This document shows, in pieces, positions 1 through 10,245 of a stretch of DNA of 64,000 bases. Each line of letters begins with the position of its first letter. Within the stretch, counting starts at the first letter, position 1. Source of the DNA: Pseudomonas saudimassiliensis. Lineage in GTDB: Bacteria > Pseudomonadota > Gammaproteobacteria > Pseudomonadales > Pseudomonadaceae. The DNA lies in the NCBI RefSeq assembly GCF_000939975.1, contig NZ_LK391969.1, positions 2,239,953 through 2,303,952 of the forward strand, given 5' to 3'. Below the pieces are notes generated by a model, which did no database searches, had not been told where the DNA came from, and worked only from the letters and a program-made list of their open reading frames with translations. The position numbers and the translations under genes are program-made.

Positions 1-1659
<1,659 letters not shown>

Positions 1660-1667
1660 GAAAAACT

Positions 1668-2513
1668 TCAACTCAAGACCTGCTTTGCAAGGGCCTGGAT
1701 CCGCCGTGTCTGCGTCCCTACTGCCCACTGGTGATCGGCCAGGGCTATCACCGGCCAGACGCCAAACACGCTGTTGCAGCAAAAGATTTCCGTGCTGCGC
1801 AGCAATTCATCATGTTTCACCTGGCGCTGCGTCACCGCTTCGCCCTGCTCCGCGAGTTGATCAATCAGGTAGTCCCGCATCACGCCGCGCACACCGCAGT
1901 GATCCAGTGCCGGGGTGATCCAGGCATCATCCAGGCGAATGAACAGGTTGCTCATGGTGCCTTCGACCGGATTACCGACCAGATCAAGGACCAACCCCTC
2001 CGCATGCACATCATCCTGCCATTCGCTGCGCGCCAGGACCTGCTCCAACCGATTGAGATGTTTGATACCTGCCAGCAGCGGCTGGTTACCCAGGCGCGTG
2101 ACGCAAGGAAACAGACGGATGCCCTGCTCGGCATTCCGGGCGGGATAGTGAGGCAAGGGGGAGGACTGCAGAATACGTACCGGTTCGGGCCGGGTCGGCA
2201 TGGCGTAGCCCCGCTGGGAAGCACCCCGGGTTACGGTCAATTTCAGCAACCCCTCGCCGAGCTGGGCCGCCTGCTGCGCGACCTCCTGTTGGATCAGCGC
2301 CAGATCCAGCGGGATCCGCAATACCCGAGCGCCCCGGCTCAGGCGGCGAAAGTGGTACTGCGCCAGGGTGGGTTCACCACGGCGCACCAGGATGGTCTCG
2401 AACAGGCCGTCACCGTAGGCCAGGCCACGATCCCGGACCGACACCGCGCTGGTCGGCACGCCATTGACCAGGCAATCGGTAACGCAGGGCGTGGCCATCC
2501 CGGTGGCGTCCAT
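1668..2513 (-). CDS. pabC: Aminodeoxychorismate lyase
   Basis: This PLP-dependent class IV aminotransferase-fold enzyme converts 4-amino-4-deoxychorismate to p-aminobenzoate plus pyruvate, for folate synthesis. The 281-residue protein has VRDRGLAYGDGLFET at about 26-40, typical of the fold, and the PLP lysine in LLAGIKHLNRLEQVL (Lys151). The ATG overlaps the fabF stop (TGATG), supporting coupling; an in-frame ATG five codons downstream is a less likely alternative. Its position between fabF and mltG is the usual gammaproteobacterial arrangement. Confidence 0.94.
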   Translation of the reverse strand: MDATGMATPCVTDCLVNGVPTSAVSVRDRGLAYGDGLFETILVRRGEPTLAQYHFRRLSRGARVLRIPLDLALIQQEVAQQAAQLGEGLLKLTVTRGASQRGYAMPTRPEPVRILQSSPLPHYPARNAEQGIRLFPCVTRLGNQPLLAGIKHLNRLEQVLARSEWQDDVHAEGLVLDLVGNPVEGTMSNLFIRLDDAWITPALDHCGVRGVMRDYLIDQLAEQGEAVTQRQVKHDELLRSTEIFCCNSVFGVWPVIALADHQWAVGTQTRRIQALAKQVLS

Positions 2514-3751
2514 CAGACTCGGCGGAACACCAGACTGCCGTTGGTACCACCAAAGCCGAAGGAGTTGGAAATCACCACGTCGAGTGGACGGGCCTGGGCC
2601 TCCAGCGCGACATAATCGAGATCACAGCCCTCACCCGGGTTTTCCAGGTTAATGGTGGGTGGCGCGGCCTGGTCCCGCAGCGCGAGAATACTGAAGATGG
2701 CTTCCACGGCACCGGCCGCACCCAGCAGGTGACCGGTCATGGACTTGGTCGAGCTCATGGCCAGTTTATGGGCATGATCACCAAACACCGAGGCCACCGC
2801 ACGGGTCTCAGCCAGATCACCAGCCATTGTCGAGGTGCCATGGGCGTTGATGTAACCTACCTCTTCCGGCGCCACGCCGGCGTCGCGCAGGGCATTGCTC
2901 ATGCACATGGCCGCGCCCCGACCATCTTCCGGCGGTGCTGTCATGTGGTAGCCGTCACCGCTCATACCGAAGCCGATTACCTCGGCATGGATATGGGCAC
3001 CCCGGGCCTTGGCGTGCTCGTACTCCTCCAGCACCATGGCACCGGCACCATCGGAAAGCACGAAACCGTCGCGCTCGGCATCCCACGGGCGGCTGGCCCG
3101 GGTCGGCTCGTCGTTGCGGGTCGACAGTGCGCGAGCGGCGCTGAAACCGCCCAGGCCCAGGCCACTGGTGGCCATTTCAGAGCCGCCGGCGATCATCACT
3201 TCCGCTTCACCATAGGCGATATTGCGGGCAGCCATGCCGATACTGTGCGTACCGGTCGTGCAGGCGGTGGTCAGCGCGTAGTTCGGGCCACGCAGGCCAT
3301 ACTGGATCGACAGGTAACCGGCGACCATGTTGACGATCGAGCCGGGCACGAAGAACGGCGAGATCCGGCGCGGACCGCTGTTGAGCAGCAGCTCGTGGTT
3401 ACGCTCGATATTGGTCAGCCCACCGATGCCCGACCCCATGGAGACGCCGATGCGATCGCGATTGTCGTCGGTGACTTCCAGGCCGGCGTCGTTCATGGCC
3501 TGGATGCAGGCGGCGATACCATACTGGATGAACAGATCCAGCTTGCGCGCCTCCTTGGCCGACATGTAAGGCTCGATATCGAAATCGCGGATGGAGCCAC
3601 CGAAACGGGTGCCGAAGGCACTCACGTCCATATGTTCGATCGGCGCGATGCCGCTCTTGCCTGCCAAAGCGGCCTGCCAGCTGCTTTCAACCGTATTCCC
3701 CAGCGGGCTCAACATGCCCAGGCCGGTTACCACGACGCGTCTACGCGACAA
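2513..3751 (-). CDS. fabF: Beta-ketoacyl-ACP synthase II
   Basis: KAS II condenses malonyl-ACP with acyl-ACP during fatty-acid elongation in the cytosol. The 412-residue protein has the full Cys-His-His triad: Cys164 in [10 protein letters not shown], His304 in NAHGTST and His341 in [10 protein letters not shown], plus Lys336. The start codon is TTG (3749-3751), supported by AAGGAG six bases upstream and by the conserved N-terminus [18 protein letters not shown]. It lies 192 bp downstream of acpP with a hairpin between them, so part of its expression probably depends on read-through of that hairpin. Confidence 0.96.
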   Translation of the reverse strand: MSRRRVVVTGLGMLSPLGNTVESSWQAALAGKSGIAPIEHMDVSAFGTRFGGSIRDFDIEPYMSAKEARKLDLFIQYGIAACIQAMNDAGLEVTDDNRDRIGVSMGSGIGGLTNIERNHELLLNSGPRRISPFFVPGSIVNMVAGYLSIQYGLRGPNYALTTACTTGTHSIGMAARNIAYGEAEVMIAGGSEMATSGLGLGGFSAARALSTRNDEPTRASRPWDAERDGFVLSDGAGAMVLEEYEHAKARGAHIHAEVIGFGMSGDGYHMTAPPEDGRGAAMCMSNALRDAGVAPEEVGYINAHGTSTMAGDLAETRAVASVFGDHAHKLAMSSTKSMTGHLLGAAGAVEAIFSILALRDQAAPPTINLENPGEGCDLDYVALEAQARPLDVVISNSFGFGGTNGSLVFRRV

Positions 3752-3882
3752 GGGAGACTCCTTAATTCAACTCATTCGACAGCGGGCTATTGTCCGCATA
3801 AAGGGGCGGCGCGGCAACTGAATGATCATCGCTGCACGTTACTCGCTGTTTCCGAAGACATTCGGCAAAAGGCGCACGAACA

Positions 3883-3920
3883 AAAAGGCCGCAGCTCTGA
3901 TATCAGGACTGCGGCCTTTT
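3883..3920 (-). terminator. Hairpin terminator/attenuator between acpP and fabF
   Basis: The arms 3883-3894 and 3909-3920 form a perfect 12-bp stem (AAAAGGCCGCAG / CTGCGGCCTTTT) with a 14-nt loop. On the minus strand it ends in a U-run, as a rho-independent terminator does. It begins 24 bp after the acpP stop and would lower transcription into fabF relative to the abundantly needed acyl carrier protein. The symmetric A/T flanks mean it could also work on the plus strand. Confidence 0.8.
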
Positions 3921-3943
3921 CGACCTGCAAGCAGACTGCGTGA

Positions 3944-4180
3944 TTACTTCTGGTGAGCGTTCACGTAGTTGATTGCTTCCTGCACGGTGGTGATCTTCTC
4001 GGCTTCTTCATCCGGAATCTCGGTCTCGAATTCCTCTTCGAGAGCCATTACCAGCTCAACGGTGTCAAGGGAGTCAGCGCCAAGATCTTCAACAAAGGAA
4101 GCACTGTTGGTTACTTCTTCTTCTTTGACGCCGAGCTGCTCGGCAACGATTTTCTTGACGCGTTCTTCGATGGTACTCAT
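3944..4180 (-). CDS. acpP: Acyl carrier protein
   Basis: AcpP carries growing acyl chains on 4'-phosphopantetheine for fatty acid, phospholipid and lipid A synthesis. The 78-residue acidic protein has the invariant DSL motif in [15 protein letters not shown], with Ser37 as the prosthetic group attachment site. An AGGAG lies upstream of the ATG. A sigma70-like promoter at 4233-4260 and a terminator after the gene indicate a strong short transcript in addition to read-through from fabG. Confidence 0.98.
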   Translation of the reverse strand: MSTIEERVKKIVAEQLGVKEEEVTNSASFVEDLGADSLDTVELVMALEEEFETEIPDEEAEKITTVQEAINYVNAHQK

Positions 4181-4232
4181 ACCTTGTTCTCACTCCTGAT
4201 TTTGCAGTTCCGATAAGCCGGACTGCGGGTAG

Positions 4233-4260
4233 TTTATAGAAAGAATTCCCGAGATTTCAA
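4233..4260 (-). promoter_or_regulatory. Promoter of acpP
   Basis: On the minus strand TTGAAA (4260-4255) and TATAAA (4238-4233) are 16 bp apart. This predicts a start about 45-50 nt upstream of the acpP ATG. It sits in the 172-bp gap between fabG and acpP. Confidence 0.7.
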
Positions 4261-4352
4261 GCTGGAAATGCTTCTGTATCAAAATGGCCCGACCCAGAGG
4301 GGCCGGAATTCCGCCAGTCTACGCCTTCGAACGCCCTGTGGCGGCCGAAGGA

Positions 4353-5096
4353 TCAACCCATGAACATACCGCCATTCACCGGGATAGTTGCCCCGGTAAT
4401 GTATCCAGCCGGCTCACCGGCAAGAAACGCTACCACTGCGGCGATCTCTTCAGCCTGACCGAGACGCCCCAGCGGAATCTGTTCGAGCATGACCGAACGC
4501 TGGTTGTCGTTCAGCGCACGGGTCATGTCCGTATCGATGAATCCAGGTGCCACCGCGTTCACGGTGATCCCACGCGACCCAACCTCGCGGGCCAGGGCGC
4601 GGGCAAAGCCTTCCATGCCGGCCTTGGCTGCAGCATAGTTGGATTGACCGCCGTTGCCCATGCCGGCCACCACGGAACTGATGCAGATGATACGTCCCCA
4701 GCGGGCTTTGGTCATGCCCCGCAATACCGCCTTGGACAGACGGTAGACCGAACCCAGGTTGGTATTGATGACATCGTCCCACTCATCATCTTTCATGCGC
4801 ATAAGCAGATTATCAGCGGTGATACCGGCATTATTGACCAGGATAGCCGGCGCCGCGTAGTCGGCTCCAATGCGCTCGAGCACCGCAGCCACCGACGCCG
4901 GATCACGTACATCCAGGGTCATGCCGGTGCCTTTATAACCCGCAGCCGCCAGTTTTTCGGCAATGGATTGGGCGCCGGTATCGCTGGTTGCGGTACCGAT
5001 CACGGTGGCACCCTGGGCGGCCAGTGCACGGGCAATGGCATGCCCGATTCCACGGCTGGCGCCGGTGACCAGCGCTACTTTTCCTTCCAGGCTCAT
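4353..5096 (-). CDS. fabG: 3-oxoacyl-ACP reductase
   Basis: FabG is the NADPH-dependent short-chain dehydrogenase that reduces 3-oxoacyl-ACP in each elongation cycle. The 247-residue protein has the Rossmann motif TGASRGIG (11-18), NNAG (88-91), and the catalytic Ser141-Tyr154-Lys158 set in ISSVVAGMGNGGQSNYAAAK. It ends ITGATIPVNGGMFMG, the normal FabG tail. It starts one base after the fabD stop, so its ribosome-binding site lies within the end of fabD and the two are almost certainly coupled. Confidence 0.97.
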   Translation of the reverse strand: MSLEGKVALVTGASRGIGHAIARALAAQGATVIGTATSDTGAQSIAEKLAAAGYKGTGMTLDVRDPASVAAVLERIGADYAAPAILVNNAGITADNLLMRMKDDEWDDVINTNLGSVYRLSKAVLRGMTKARWGRIICISSVVAGMGNGGQSNYAAAKAGMEGFARALAREVGSRGITVNAVAPGFIDTDMTRALNDNQRSVMLEQIPLGRLGQAEEIAAVVAFLAGEPAGYITGATIPVNGGMFMG

Positions 5097-5097
5097 A

Positions 5098-6045
5098 TCA
5101 AACTCCTTCGACTAGGCGGGCGACGGCGTCGGCAAAGCCGTCAACGCTATCCAGATTATGGGTGGCCACGCCCTTGGCGCAGCGCTTGTTCAGACCGGAC
5201 AGCACCTTGCCAGGGCCGCACTCGACCAGGTCGGTGACACCCTGGGCGGCAATGTATTCGATGCTCTCGACCCAGCGCACCGGACTGTACAGCTGCTCGA
5301 TCAACTGTTGCCGCAGCCCGTCCAGGTCTGCCGCCGGCCGGGCGGTTACATTCTGTACCAGGGTGATCTGGGGTGCCTGCCAGGCCAGCCCGGCAAAGTC
5401 CTGGGCCAGCTGCTCGGCGGCTGGACGCATCAGCGCGCAATGGGACGGCACGCTGACCGGCAGCGCAATGGCGCGCTTGGCACCCGCCGACTTGCAGGCC
5501 TCGATGGCGCGCTGCACGGCAGCGGCCTGGCCGGCGATGACTACCTGACCCGGCGCGTTGAAATTGACGGCGCTGACCACGTCGCCCTGGGCTGCTTCAG
5601 CGCACAGCTGGATGATCTGCTCGTCAGTCAAGCCGAGGATGGCAGCCATACCGCCCTCACCCTCCGGCACCGCCTGCTGCATCAACTGACCGCGCCGCTC
5701 CACCAGCCGCAGCGCATCGGCAAAACCGATGACTTCGGCGGCTACCAGCGCAGAGTACTCGCCGAGACTGTGGCCGGCGACGAATGCCGGACGAACCTCG
5801 GTATTGGCTTGCCACAGCCGCCACAAGGCGATGGAGGCGGCCAGGATGGCCGGCTGGGTACGGTCGGTACGGTTCAGCTCGGCGTCCGGGCCGTTCTGGC
5901 ATAGTTGCCACAGGTCATATCCCAGCGCATCACTGGCTTCGGCGAAGGTTTCGCCCACCAGCCCGTGTTGTTCGGCCAGGCCGGCCAGCATGCCAACCGC
6001 CTGGGAACCCTGTCCGGGGAATACGAAAGCGAGGGTTTGAGTCAT
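5098..6045 (-). CDS. fabD: Malonyl-CoA:ACP transacylase
   Basis: FabD transfers malonyl from CoA to ACP to supply elongation. The 315-residue protein shows the N-terminal GQGSQ (11-15), the nucleophile Ser93 in GHSLGEYSA, and His202 in VSVPSHCALM, the expected catalytic pair. Length is normal for the family. It is followed one base later by fabG and preceded by plsX, 63 bp upstream, in the conserved plsX-fabD-fabG-acpP-fabF order. Confidence 0.97.
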   Translation of the reverse strand: MTQTLAFVFPGQGSQAVGMLAGLAEQHGLVGETFAEASDALGYDLWQLCQNGPDAELNRTDRTQPAILAASIALWRLWQANTEVRPAFVAGHSLGEYSALVAAEVIGFADALRLVERRGQLMQQAVPEGEGGMAAILGLTDEQIIQLCAEAAQGDVVSAVNFNAPGQVVIAGQAAAVQRAIEACKSAGAKRAIALPVSVPSHCALMRPAAEQLAQDFAGLAWQAPQITLVQNVTARPAADLDGLRQQLIEQLYSPVRWVESIEYIAAQGVTDLVECGPGKVLSGLNKRCAKGVATHNLDSVDGFADAVARLVEGV

Positions 6046-6108
6046 GCAACCTTCCTCATTGTCATTGAAAGAAATCGTCCGCTTAGGATGACTGGCGGGT
6101 CAGCCAGG

Positions 6109-7131
6109 TCACAATAGCTCATCCCGGCACCGGGCCAGGCGAGCGGCGATACGCCGGGGCATCTGCGAACGGCAGGCCGTTACCGCCTGACTGATTGCCA
6201 CTTCCAGCGCTTGCTGGTCCGCCTTGCCGTGACTCTTGACTACCACGCCCTGCAGCCCCAGCAGGACCGCCCCATTGTGACGATTGGGGTCGAGGCGCTC
6301 CCCCATGGGCTGGAGGGCGCGGCGCAGCAAGGGCGCCATCAGGCGCAGCGCAAAGTTGCTGGACAGTGCCCGCCGCAGCTCAGCCTGCAGGTAGCCGGCC
6401 AGACCTTCGCTGGCCTTGACCACCACATTACCGACAAAGCCGTCACAGACCACCACGTCAGCACGATCCTGGAACAATTCGTGACCTTCTATATGGCCTA
6501 CATAGTTCAAGGTACGACTATCGCGCAGCAATTCGGAGACCTCGCGCACCCGCAGCGATCCCTTGTTGATCTCGCTGCCGATATTGAGCAGCCCGACCCG
6601 CGGCCGCTCGATACCACTGAGCTCGGCGACCGCTTCGGAACCCATTACCGCGAACTCGAACAGCTGCCGCGCCGTGCAATCGACATTGGCGCCCAGGTCC
6701 AGCATGTGGCACCACCTGCCAGCCGCCGGCAGCGCGGCCATGATCGCCGGCCGCTGGATGCCTTCCACCGTGCCCAGCAGCGTCTTGGCCAGCACCATGA
6801 GCGCGCCGGTGTTACCGGCACTCAGGCAACCATCGGCCAAGCCGTCGCGCACCTGCTCGATGACCACGCGCATGGATGCATCCCGCTTGCTGCGCAGTAC
6901 ACTGGCAGGCAGGTCATCGGCGAGGATGGTTTCGGAGGTATGCACGAAGCTGACCCGATCTTCGGGCAGACGGTATTCACGGGACAGGCTGGTCATGGGT
7001 TCGGACGAACCGACCAGAACAACATTGAACCCGGGAATCTGCTGGAGACAACGGGCAACGGCGGGGATAATGCAACGGGGACCGAAGTCCCCGCCCATCA
7101 CATCAATCGCTAAGCGGACTGACGTGGACAA
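6109..7131 (-). CDS. plsX: Phosphate acyltransferase PlsX
   Basis: PlsX makes acyl-phosphate from acyl-ACP for phospholipid synthesis. The 340-residue protein has the family start AIDVMGGDFGPRC, a GNTGALM segment and VVCDGFVGN. The start codon read here is TTG (7129-7131), three bases after the rpmF stop. I see no good Shine-Dalgarno sequence close by, so translation may depend on coupling to rpmF. No downstream ATG leaves the conserved MGGDFGP region intact, which supports the TTG. Confidence 0.92.
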   Translation of the reverse strand: MSTSVRLAIDVMGGDFGPRCIIPAVARCLQQIPGFNVVLVGSSEPMTSLSREYRLPEDRVSFVHTSETILADDLPASVLRSKRDASMRVVIEQVRDGLADGCLSAGNTGALMVLAKTLLGTVEGIQRPAIMAALPAAGRWCHMLDLGANVDCTARQLFEFAVMGSEAVAELSGIERPRVGLLNIGSEINKGSLRVREVSELLRDSRTLNYVGHIEGHELFQDRADVVVCDGFVGNVVVKASEGLAGYLQAELRRALSSNFALRLMAPLLRRALQPMGERLDPNRHNGAVLLGLQGVVVKSHGKADQQALEVAISQAVTACRSQMPRRIAARLARCRDELL

Positions 7132-7134
7132 GAC

Positions 7135-7317
7135 TTATTCGTCGTTGTCCTTGTTGACCACCTGACGGCCACGATAGAAGCCGTCCGGGGACACGTGGTG
7201 ACGGAGATGAGTCTCGCCAGTAGTTTGATCTACGGACAGAGCCGCCGAGGTCAGTGCATCGTGCGAACGACGCATACCACGTGCGGAACGAGACTTTTTG
7301 TTCTGCTGTACAGCCAT
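7135..7317 (-). CDS. rpmF: 50S ribosomal protein L32
   Basis: L32 is a small basic protein of the large ribosomal subunit. The 60-residue product begins [20 protein letters not shown] and has [17 protein letters not shown], both diagnostic. It lacks the zinc-binding cysteines found in some L32 paralogues. It sits between yceD and plsX, the usual bacterial arrangement linking ribosome and lipid synthesis genes. Confidence 0.97.
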   Translation of the reverse strand: MAVQQNKKSRSARGMRRSHDALTSAALSVDQTTGETHLRHHVSPDGFYRGRQVVNKDNDE

Positions 7318-7336
7318 GACTTTAAGCTCCTAAGCT

Positions 7337-7858
7337 TCAGGTATCACGTTTCAACTTGGCCAACACACTGAAGGGGTTGGGCTTTTCAGCTTCTTCCTCA
7401 GGCTCCGCGGTATCAGGCTGGTAGCCCGGCGGGTGCTGACATGTTTCCAACGGATGCATTGGCACTGCCGGCAGAGCCAGCAGGAGTTCATCCTCGATCA
7501 GCGCATGCAGATCGAGCGCCTCCTCATCCACAATAACCGGTTCATAGTGCCGGGGCAGATTTTTTGCCGCCTCGTCACTCGTTACAAAACCCACATCACA
7601 CTCGGTATCCAGCTCGAGCACCACCTGGCTCAGACAGCGTTGGCAAACCTGCGCCACTGCTACCTGGTAATGCCCGTGCATGGCACTGATTCCCTGCTCG
7701 TCCCGCACAAATGCGAGCTCCACCTGAACATCTCCAGCAGGAGCGTCAAGCAAGGCGTTGAGACGGGGCATGTTGGCGGTGGGTACAGTCCCTTTCAGAA
7801 CGACCCCACGGTCAACCAGCCGACGTGGTTCTATGTGTGCAGGTATGGGTCCAGACAT
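7337..7858 (-). CDS. yceD: YceD family 23S rRNA accumulation protein (DUF177)
   Basis: YceD (DUF177) proteins are needed for normal 23S rRNA accumulation in several bacteria and plants; the mechanism is not established. The 173-residue product has the typical CQRCLSQV at about 92-99, an acidic middle (VIVDEEALDL) and ALPAVPMHP followed by a C-terminal Cys near CQHPPGY. The ATG at 7856-7858 matches the family N-terminus (GPIPAHIEPRRL). A strong promoter ends only nine bases upstream, leaving little or no leader and no Shine-Dalgarno. It is the first gene of yceD-rpmF-plsX-fab. Confidence 0.92.
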   Translation of the reverse strand: MSGPIPAHIEPRRLVDRGVVLKGTVPTANMPRLNALLDAPAGDVQVELAFVRDEQGISAMHGHYQVAVAQVCQRCLSQVVLELDTECDVGFVTSDEAAKNLPRHYEPVIVDEEALDLHALIEDELLLALPAVPMHPLETCQHPPGYQPDTAEPEEEAEKPNPFSVLAKLKRDT

Positions 7859-7867
7859 AAGCGCGCA

Positions 7868-7896
7868 ATTCTAGGCACCGCGGAGGCCGCTGTCAA
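7868..7896 (-). promoter_or_regulatory. Promoter of yceD-rpmF operon
   Basis: On the minus strand a consensus TTGACA (7896-7891) is 17 bp from TAGAAT (7873-7868). The predicted start lies at about 7859-7862, within three bases of the yceD ATG. The element lies in the 119-bp gap shared with the divergent maf gene. Confidence 0.75.
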
Positions 7897-7980
7897 AACT
7901 ATTTGATGAAAAACTGCAGTCCCGGCACGACCGGGCCCGATGCCGCTAGAATAGCCCAATTTCCGCACAAGGACCCCATG

Positions 7981-8559
7981 ATGACCAGTCTGGTTCTCGC
8001 CTCCAGCTCGCCCTACCGCCGTGCCCTGCTGGAACGCCTCGGCCTGCCCTTCGTTCATGCCGCACCTGAGGTGGATGAAGCCGTCCTGCCCGGCGAAACA
8101 CCCGTGCAGCTAACCCTGCGCCTGGCCCTGGGCAAGGCACGCGCCCTGGCAGAGCGCTTCCCCGACCATCTGATCATCGGCTCCGACCAGGTGCTGTTGC
8201 TCGATGGCCGCCCGGTCAGCAAACCTGGCCACCACACCGCAGCGCGGGAGCAGTTGCGACGCTGCAGCGGCCGGACCGTAGAATTTACCACCTCGCTTTG
8301 CCTGCTCAACAGCGCCACCGGGCAACATCAATTGGCCAGCGAGCCTTTCAGAGTGAGTTTCCGCGAGCTGGATGAGGACAGCATTGAACGCTATCTGCAA
8401 CGGGAGCAGCCTTATGATTGCGCCGGCAGCTTCAAGATGGAGGGGCTGGGTATATCCCTGTTCAGTGCGTTACAGGGGGATGACCCGCACAGCCTGATCG
8501 GACTACCACTGATCAGGCTGTGCGAGATGCTGCGCAACGAGGGCGTCCCGCTGCCTTGA
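7981..8559 (+). CDS. Maf family nucleotide pyrophosphatase, YceF type
   Basis: Maf/YceF proteins hydrolyse modified or non-canonical nucleoside triphosphates; the YceF subgroup prefers 7-methyl-GTP. The 192-residue protein opens MTSLVLASSSPYRRALLERL, with the family SSSPYRR loop, and has the conserved catalytic Asp69 in IIGSDQVLLLDG. Two adjacent ATGs occur (7978 and 7981); I prefer 7981 because AAGGA at 7969-7973 is then seven bases away. It is transcribed divergently from yceD. Confidence 0.9.
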   Translation: MTSLVLASSSPYRRALLERLGLPFVHAAPEVDEAVLPGETPVQLTLRLALGKARALAERFPDHLIIGSDQVLLLDGRPVSKPGHHTAAREQLRRCSGRTVEFTTSLCLLNSATGQHQLASEPFRVSFRELDEDSIERYLQREQPYDCAGSFKMEGLGISLFSALQGDDPHSLIGLPLIRLCEMLRNEGVPLP

Positions 8560-8567
8560 TAAAGCTG

Positions 8568-9566
8568 TTAGCGCAGGGTCGGCGCAGTCAGCCCGAGATG
8601 GGTTGCCAGGGTATTGCCTATGCTGGTACCCAACTGCCGGGAGAAGCGCTGGAACGGTGACTCGCGGTGGGTGAAGTCCACCAACTCCTCGGTACCCACC
8701 AGATCCCGGGCAACCGCCGAGGCGCTGGACAGGCCGTCGATCAACCCCAACTCCAATGCCTGCTCGCCGGACCAGACCAAGCCACTGAAAAGGTCCGGGT
8801 GTTCCTGCAGTCGATCGCCCCGCCCCTGCTTGACCTGATCGATGAACTGCCGATGGGTGGTCTGCAGGACGGTCTGCCAGAATTCCCGCTCATCCTGGCG
8901 CTCGGGCTGGAAGGGGTCGAGAAACGCCTTGTGCTCGCCCGCGGTATAGGTACGCCGCTCCACGCCCAGCTTGCCCAGCGTCTCGACAAAGCCGAAGCCG
9001 GCGGCAGTCACCCCGATCGAACCGACCAGGCTGGCCTTGTCGGCGTAGATCTCGTCCGCCGCCGCCGCAATATAATAGGCACCGGAAGCACCGATATCGG
9101 CGATCACGGCATACAACTTGATCTCCGGATGCAGCGCGCGCAGCCGCTTGATCTCATCGTATACATAGCCGGCCTGCACCGGGCTACCGCCCGGGCTGTT
9201 GATGCGCAGCACCACACCGCGGGTCTGTTCGTCCTCGAACGCCCGGCGCAGGCTGGTCACCAGGTTGTCGGCACTGGCTTCCTGTTGATCGGCGATGGTG
9301 CCACGCACCTCGATCAGAGCCGTATGCGGCTTGCCGGCCCCACCACCATCGATACTCCCGAACGGTGAGAACAGGAACAGCGCGCCGAACAGGTAAAGAA
9401 AGGTCAGACTCTTGAAGAAGATCCCCCAGCGGCGCGAGCGGCGCTGCTCCTGCACCGACGCCAGCAGGGATTTTTCCAGCAGTTCCCAGGCCTTGCGATC
9501 TTCCTTTTCTGCCTTGATCTGATTGCGCTCGACCATCGGCCCTTCAGTCCATTGGTTCTGTTCCAT
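8568..9566 (-). CDS. sppA: Signal peptide peptidase SppA, S49 family
   Basis: This inner-membrane serine protease degrades cleaved signal peptides and membrane peptides. The 332-residue protein is the short form. One hydrophobic helix lies at about 50-68, after a charged cytoplasmic N-terminus. RINSPGG (121-127) is followed by the catalytic Ser161 in DIGASGAYY, and Lys213 in TAGEHKAFLDPF is the likely base. The 52-residue Ser-Lys spacing equals that of the Bacillus SppA dyad as I recall it. It lies three bases after the HAD phosphatase gene. Confidence 0.92.
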   Translation of the reverse strand: MEQNQWTEGPMVERNQIKAEKEDRKAWELLEKSLLASVQEQRRSRRWGIFFKSLTFLYLFGALFLFSPFGSIDGGGAGKPHTALIEVRGTIADQQEASADNLVTSLRRAFEDEQTRGVVLRINSPGGSPVQAGYVYDEIKRLRALHPEIKLYAVIADIGASGAYYIAAAADEIYADKASLVGSIGVTAAGFGFVETLGKLGVERRTYTAGEHKAFLDPFQPERQDEREFWQTVLQTTHRQFIDQVKQGRGDRLQEHPDLFSGLVWSGEQALELGLIDGLSSASAVARDLVGTEELVDFTHRESPFQRFSRQLGTSIGNTLATHLGLTAPTLR

Positions 9567-9569
9567 CTA

Positions 9570-10244
9570 TCACACCTCTGTGAGTTGGGCATTGCGGAAC
9601 CGCGGCAACGCCCAGCCATGAAATTCATCAAAGGAATCGACGCAATGCGCCGGCGCGCAGCGCAGCAGCTGGGCCTGGGTCATCGCCCCGTAGGTCACCG
9701 CTACCGGGGTCACGCCAGCATTGTGCCCCATGCGGATGTCGAACTCGCTGTCGCCCACCATGCAAGCTTCACCCGGGACAACATCCAGCTCGCCAAGGAT
9801 TTCCTCGATCATCCGCGGATGAGGCTTGCCGGCGGTCTCATCGGCGCAGCGCGTTACATCGAAATACGTTTCCAGCCCGTGGGTAGCCAGCATCCGGTCC
9901 AGACCTCGGCGCCCCTTGCCAGTGGCGACCGCCAGGTGAAAACCGCGGCTACGCAAGTCATCCAGTGCTTCACGCACGCCATCGAACAGCCGTGACGGGC
10001 GCTGTTCCAGCGTCAGGTAGTTGTCGGCGTAAGCCTGAATCAACTGCTCCGCCAAGGCAGTGCCGGCAAGTTCGGGGTAGAGCACGACCACCGCGTCCGG
10101 CAGCGCCAGGCCGATAATGTCGCGCACCTCGCGCACCGACCGCGGGGGCAACTGCACGTCCACCGCTGCCCGCTGCATGGCGACGACGATATTGTCGATG
10201 GAGTCGGCCAGCGTGCCGTCCCAATCGAAGATCAAGGTATTCAT
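9570..10244 (-). CDS. HAD-IA family phosphatase (phosphoglycolate phosphatase-like)
   Basis: This is a HAD-superfamily phosphohydrolase, subfamily IA, probably acting on a small phosphorylated metabolite. The 224-residue product starts MNTLIFDWDGTLADS, giving the nucleophile Asp7 and acid/base Asp9. A cap region follows, then motif II/III (VATGKGRRGL) and motif IV MVGDSEFDIRMG. It lies one base after rluC and three before sppA, as in other pseudomonads where it travels with rluC. Substrate cannot be read from sequence; the resemblance to Gph is general. Confidence 0.88.
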   Translation of the reverse strand: MNTLIFDWDGTLADSIDNIVVAMQRAAVDVQLPPRSVREVRDIIGLALPDAVVVLYPELAGTALAEQLIQAYADNYLTLEQRPSRLFDGVREALDDLRSRGFHLAVATGKGRRGLDRMLATHGLETYFDVTRCADETAGKPHPRMIEEILGELDVVPGEACMVGDSEFDIRMGHNAGVTPVAVTYGAMTQAQLLRCAPAHCVDSFDEFHGWALPRFRNAQLTEV

Positions 10245-10245
10245 G

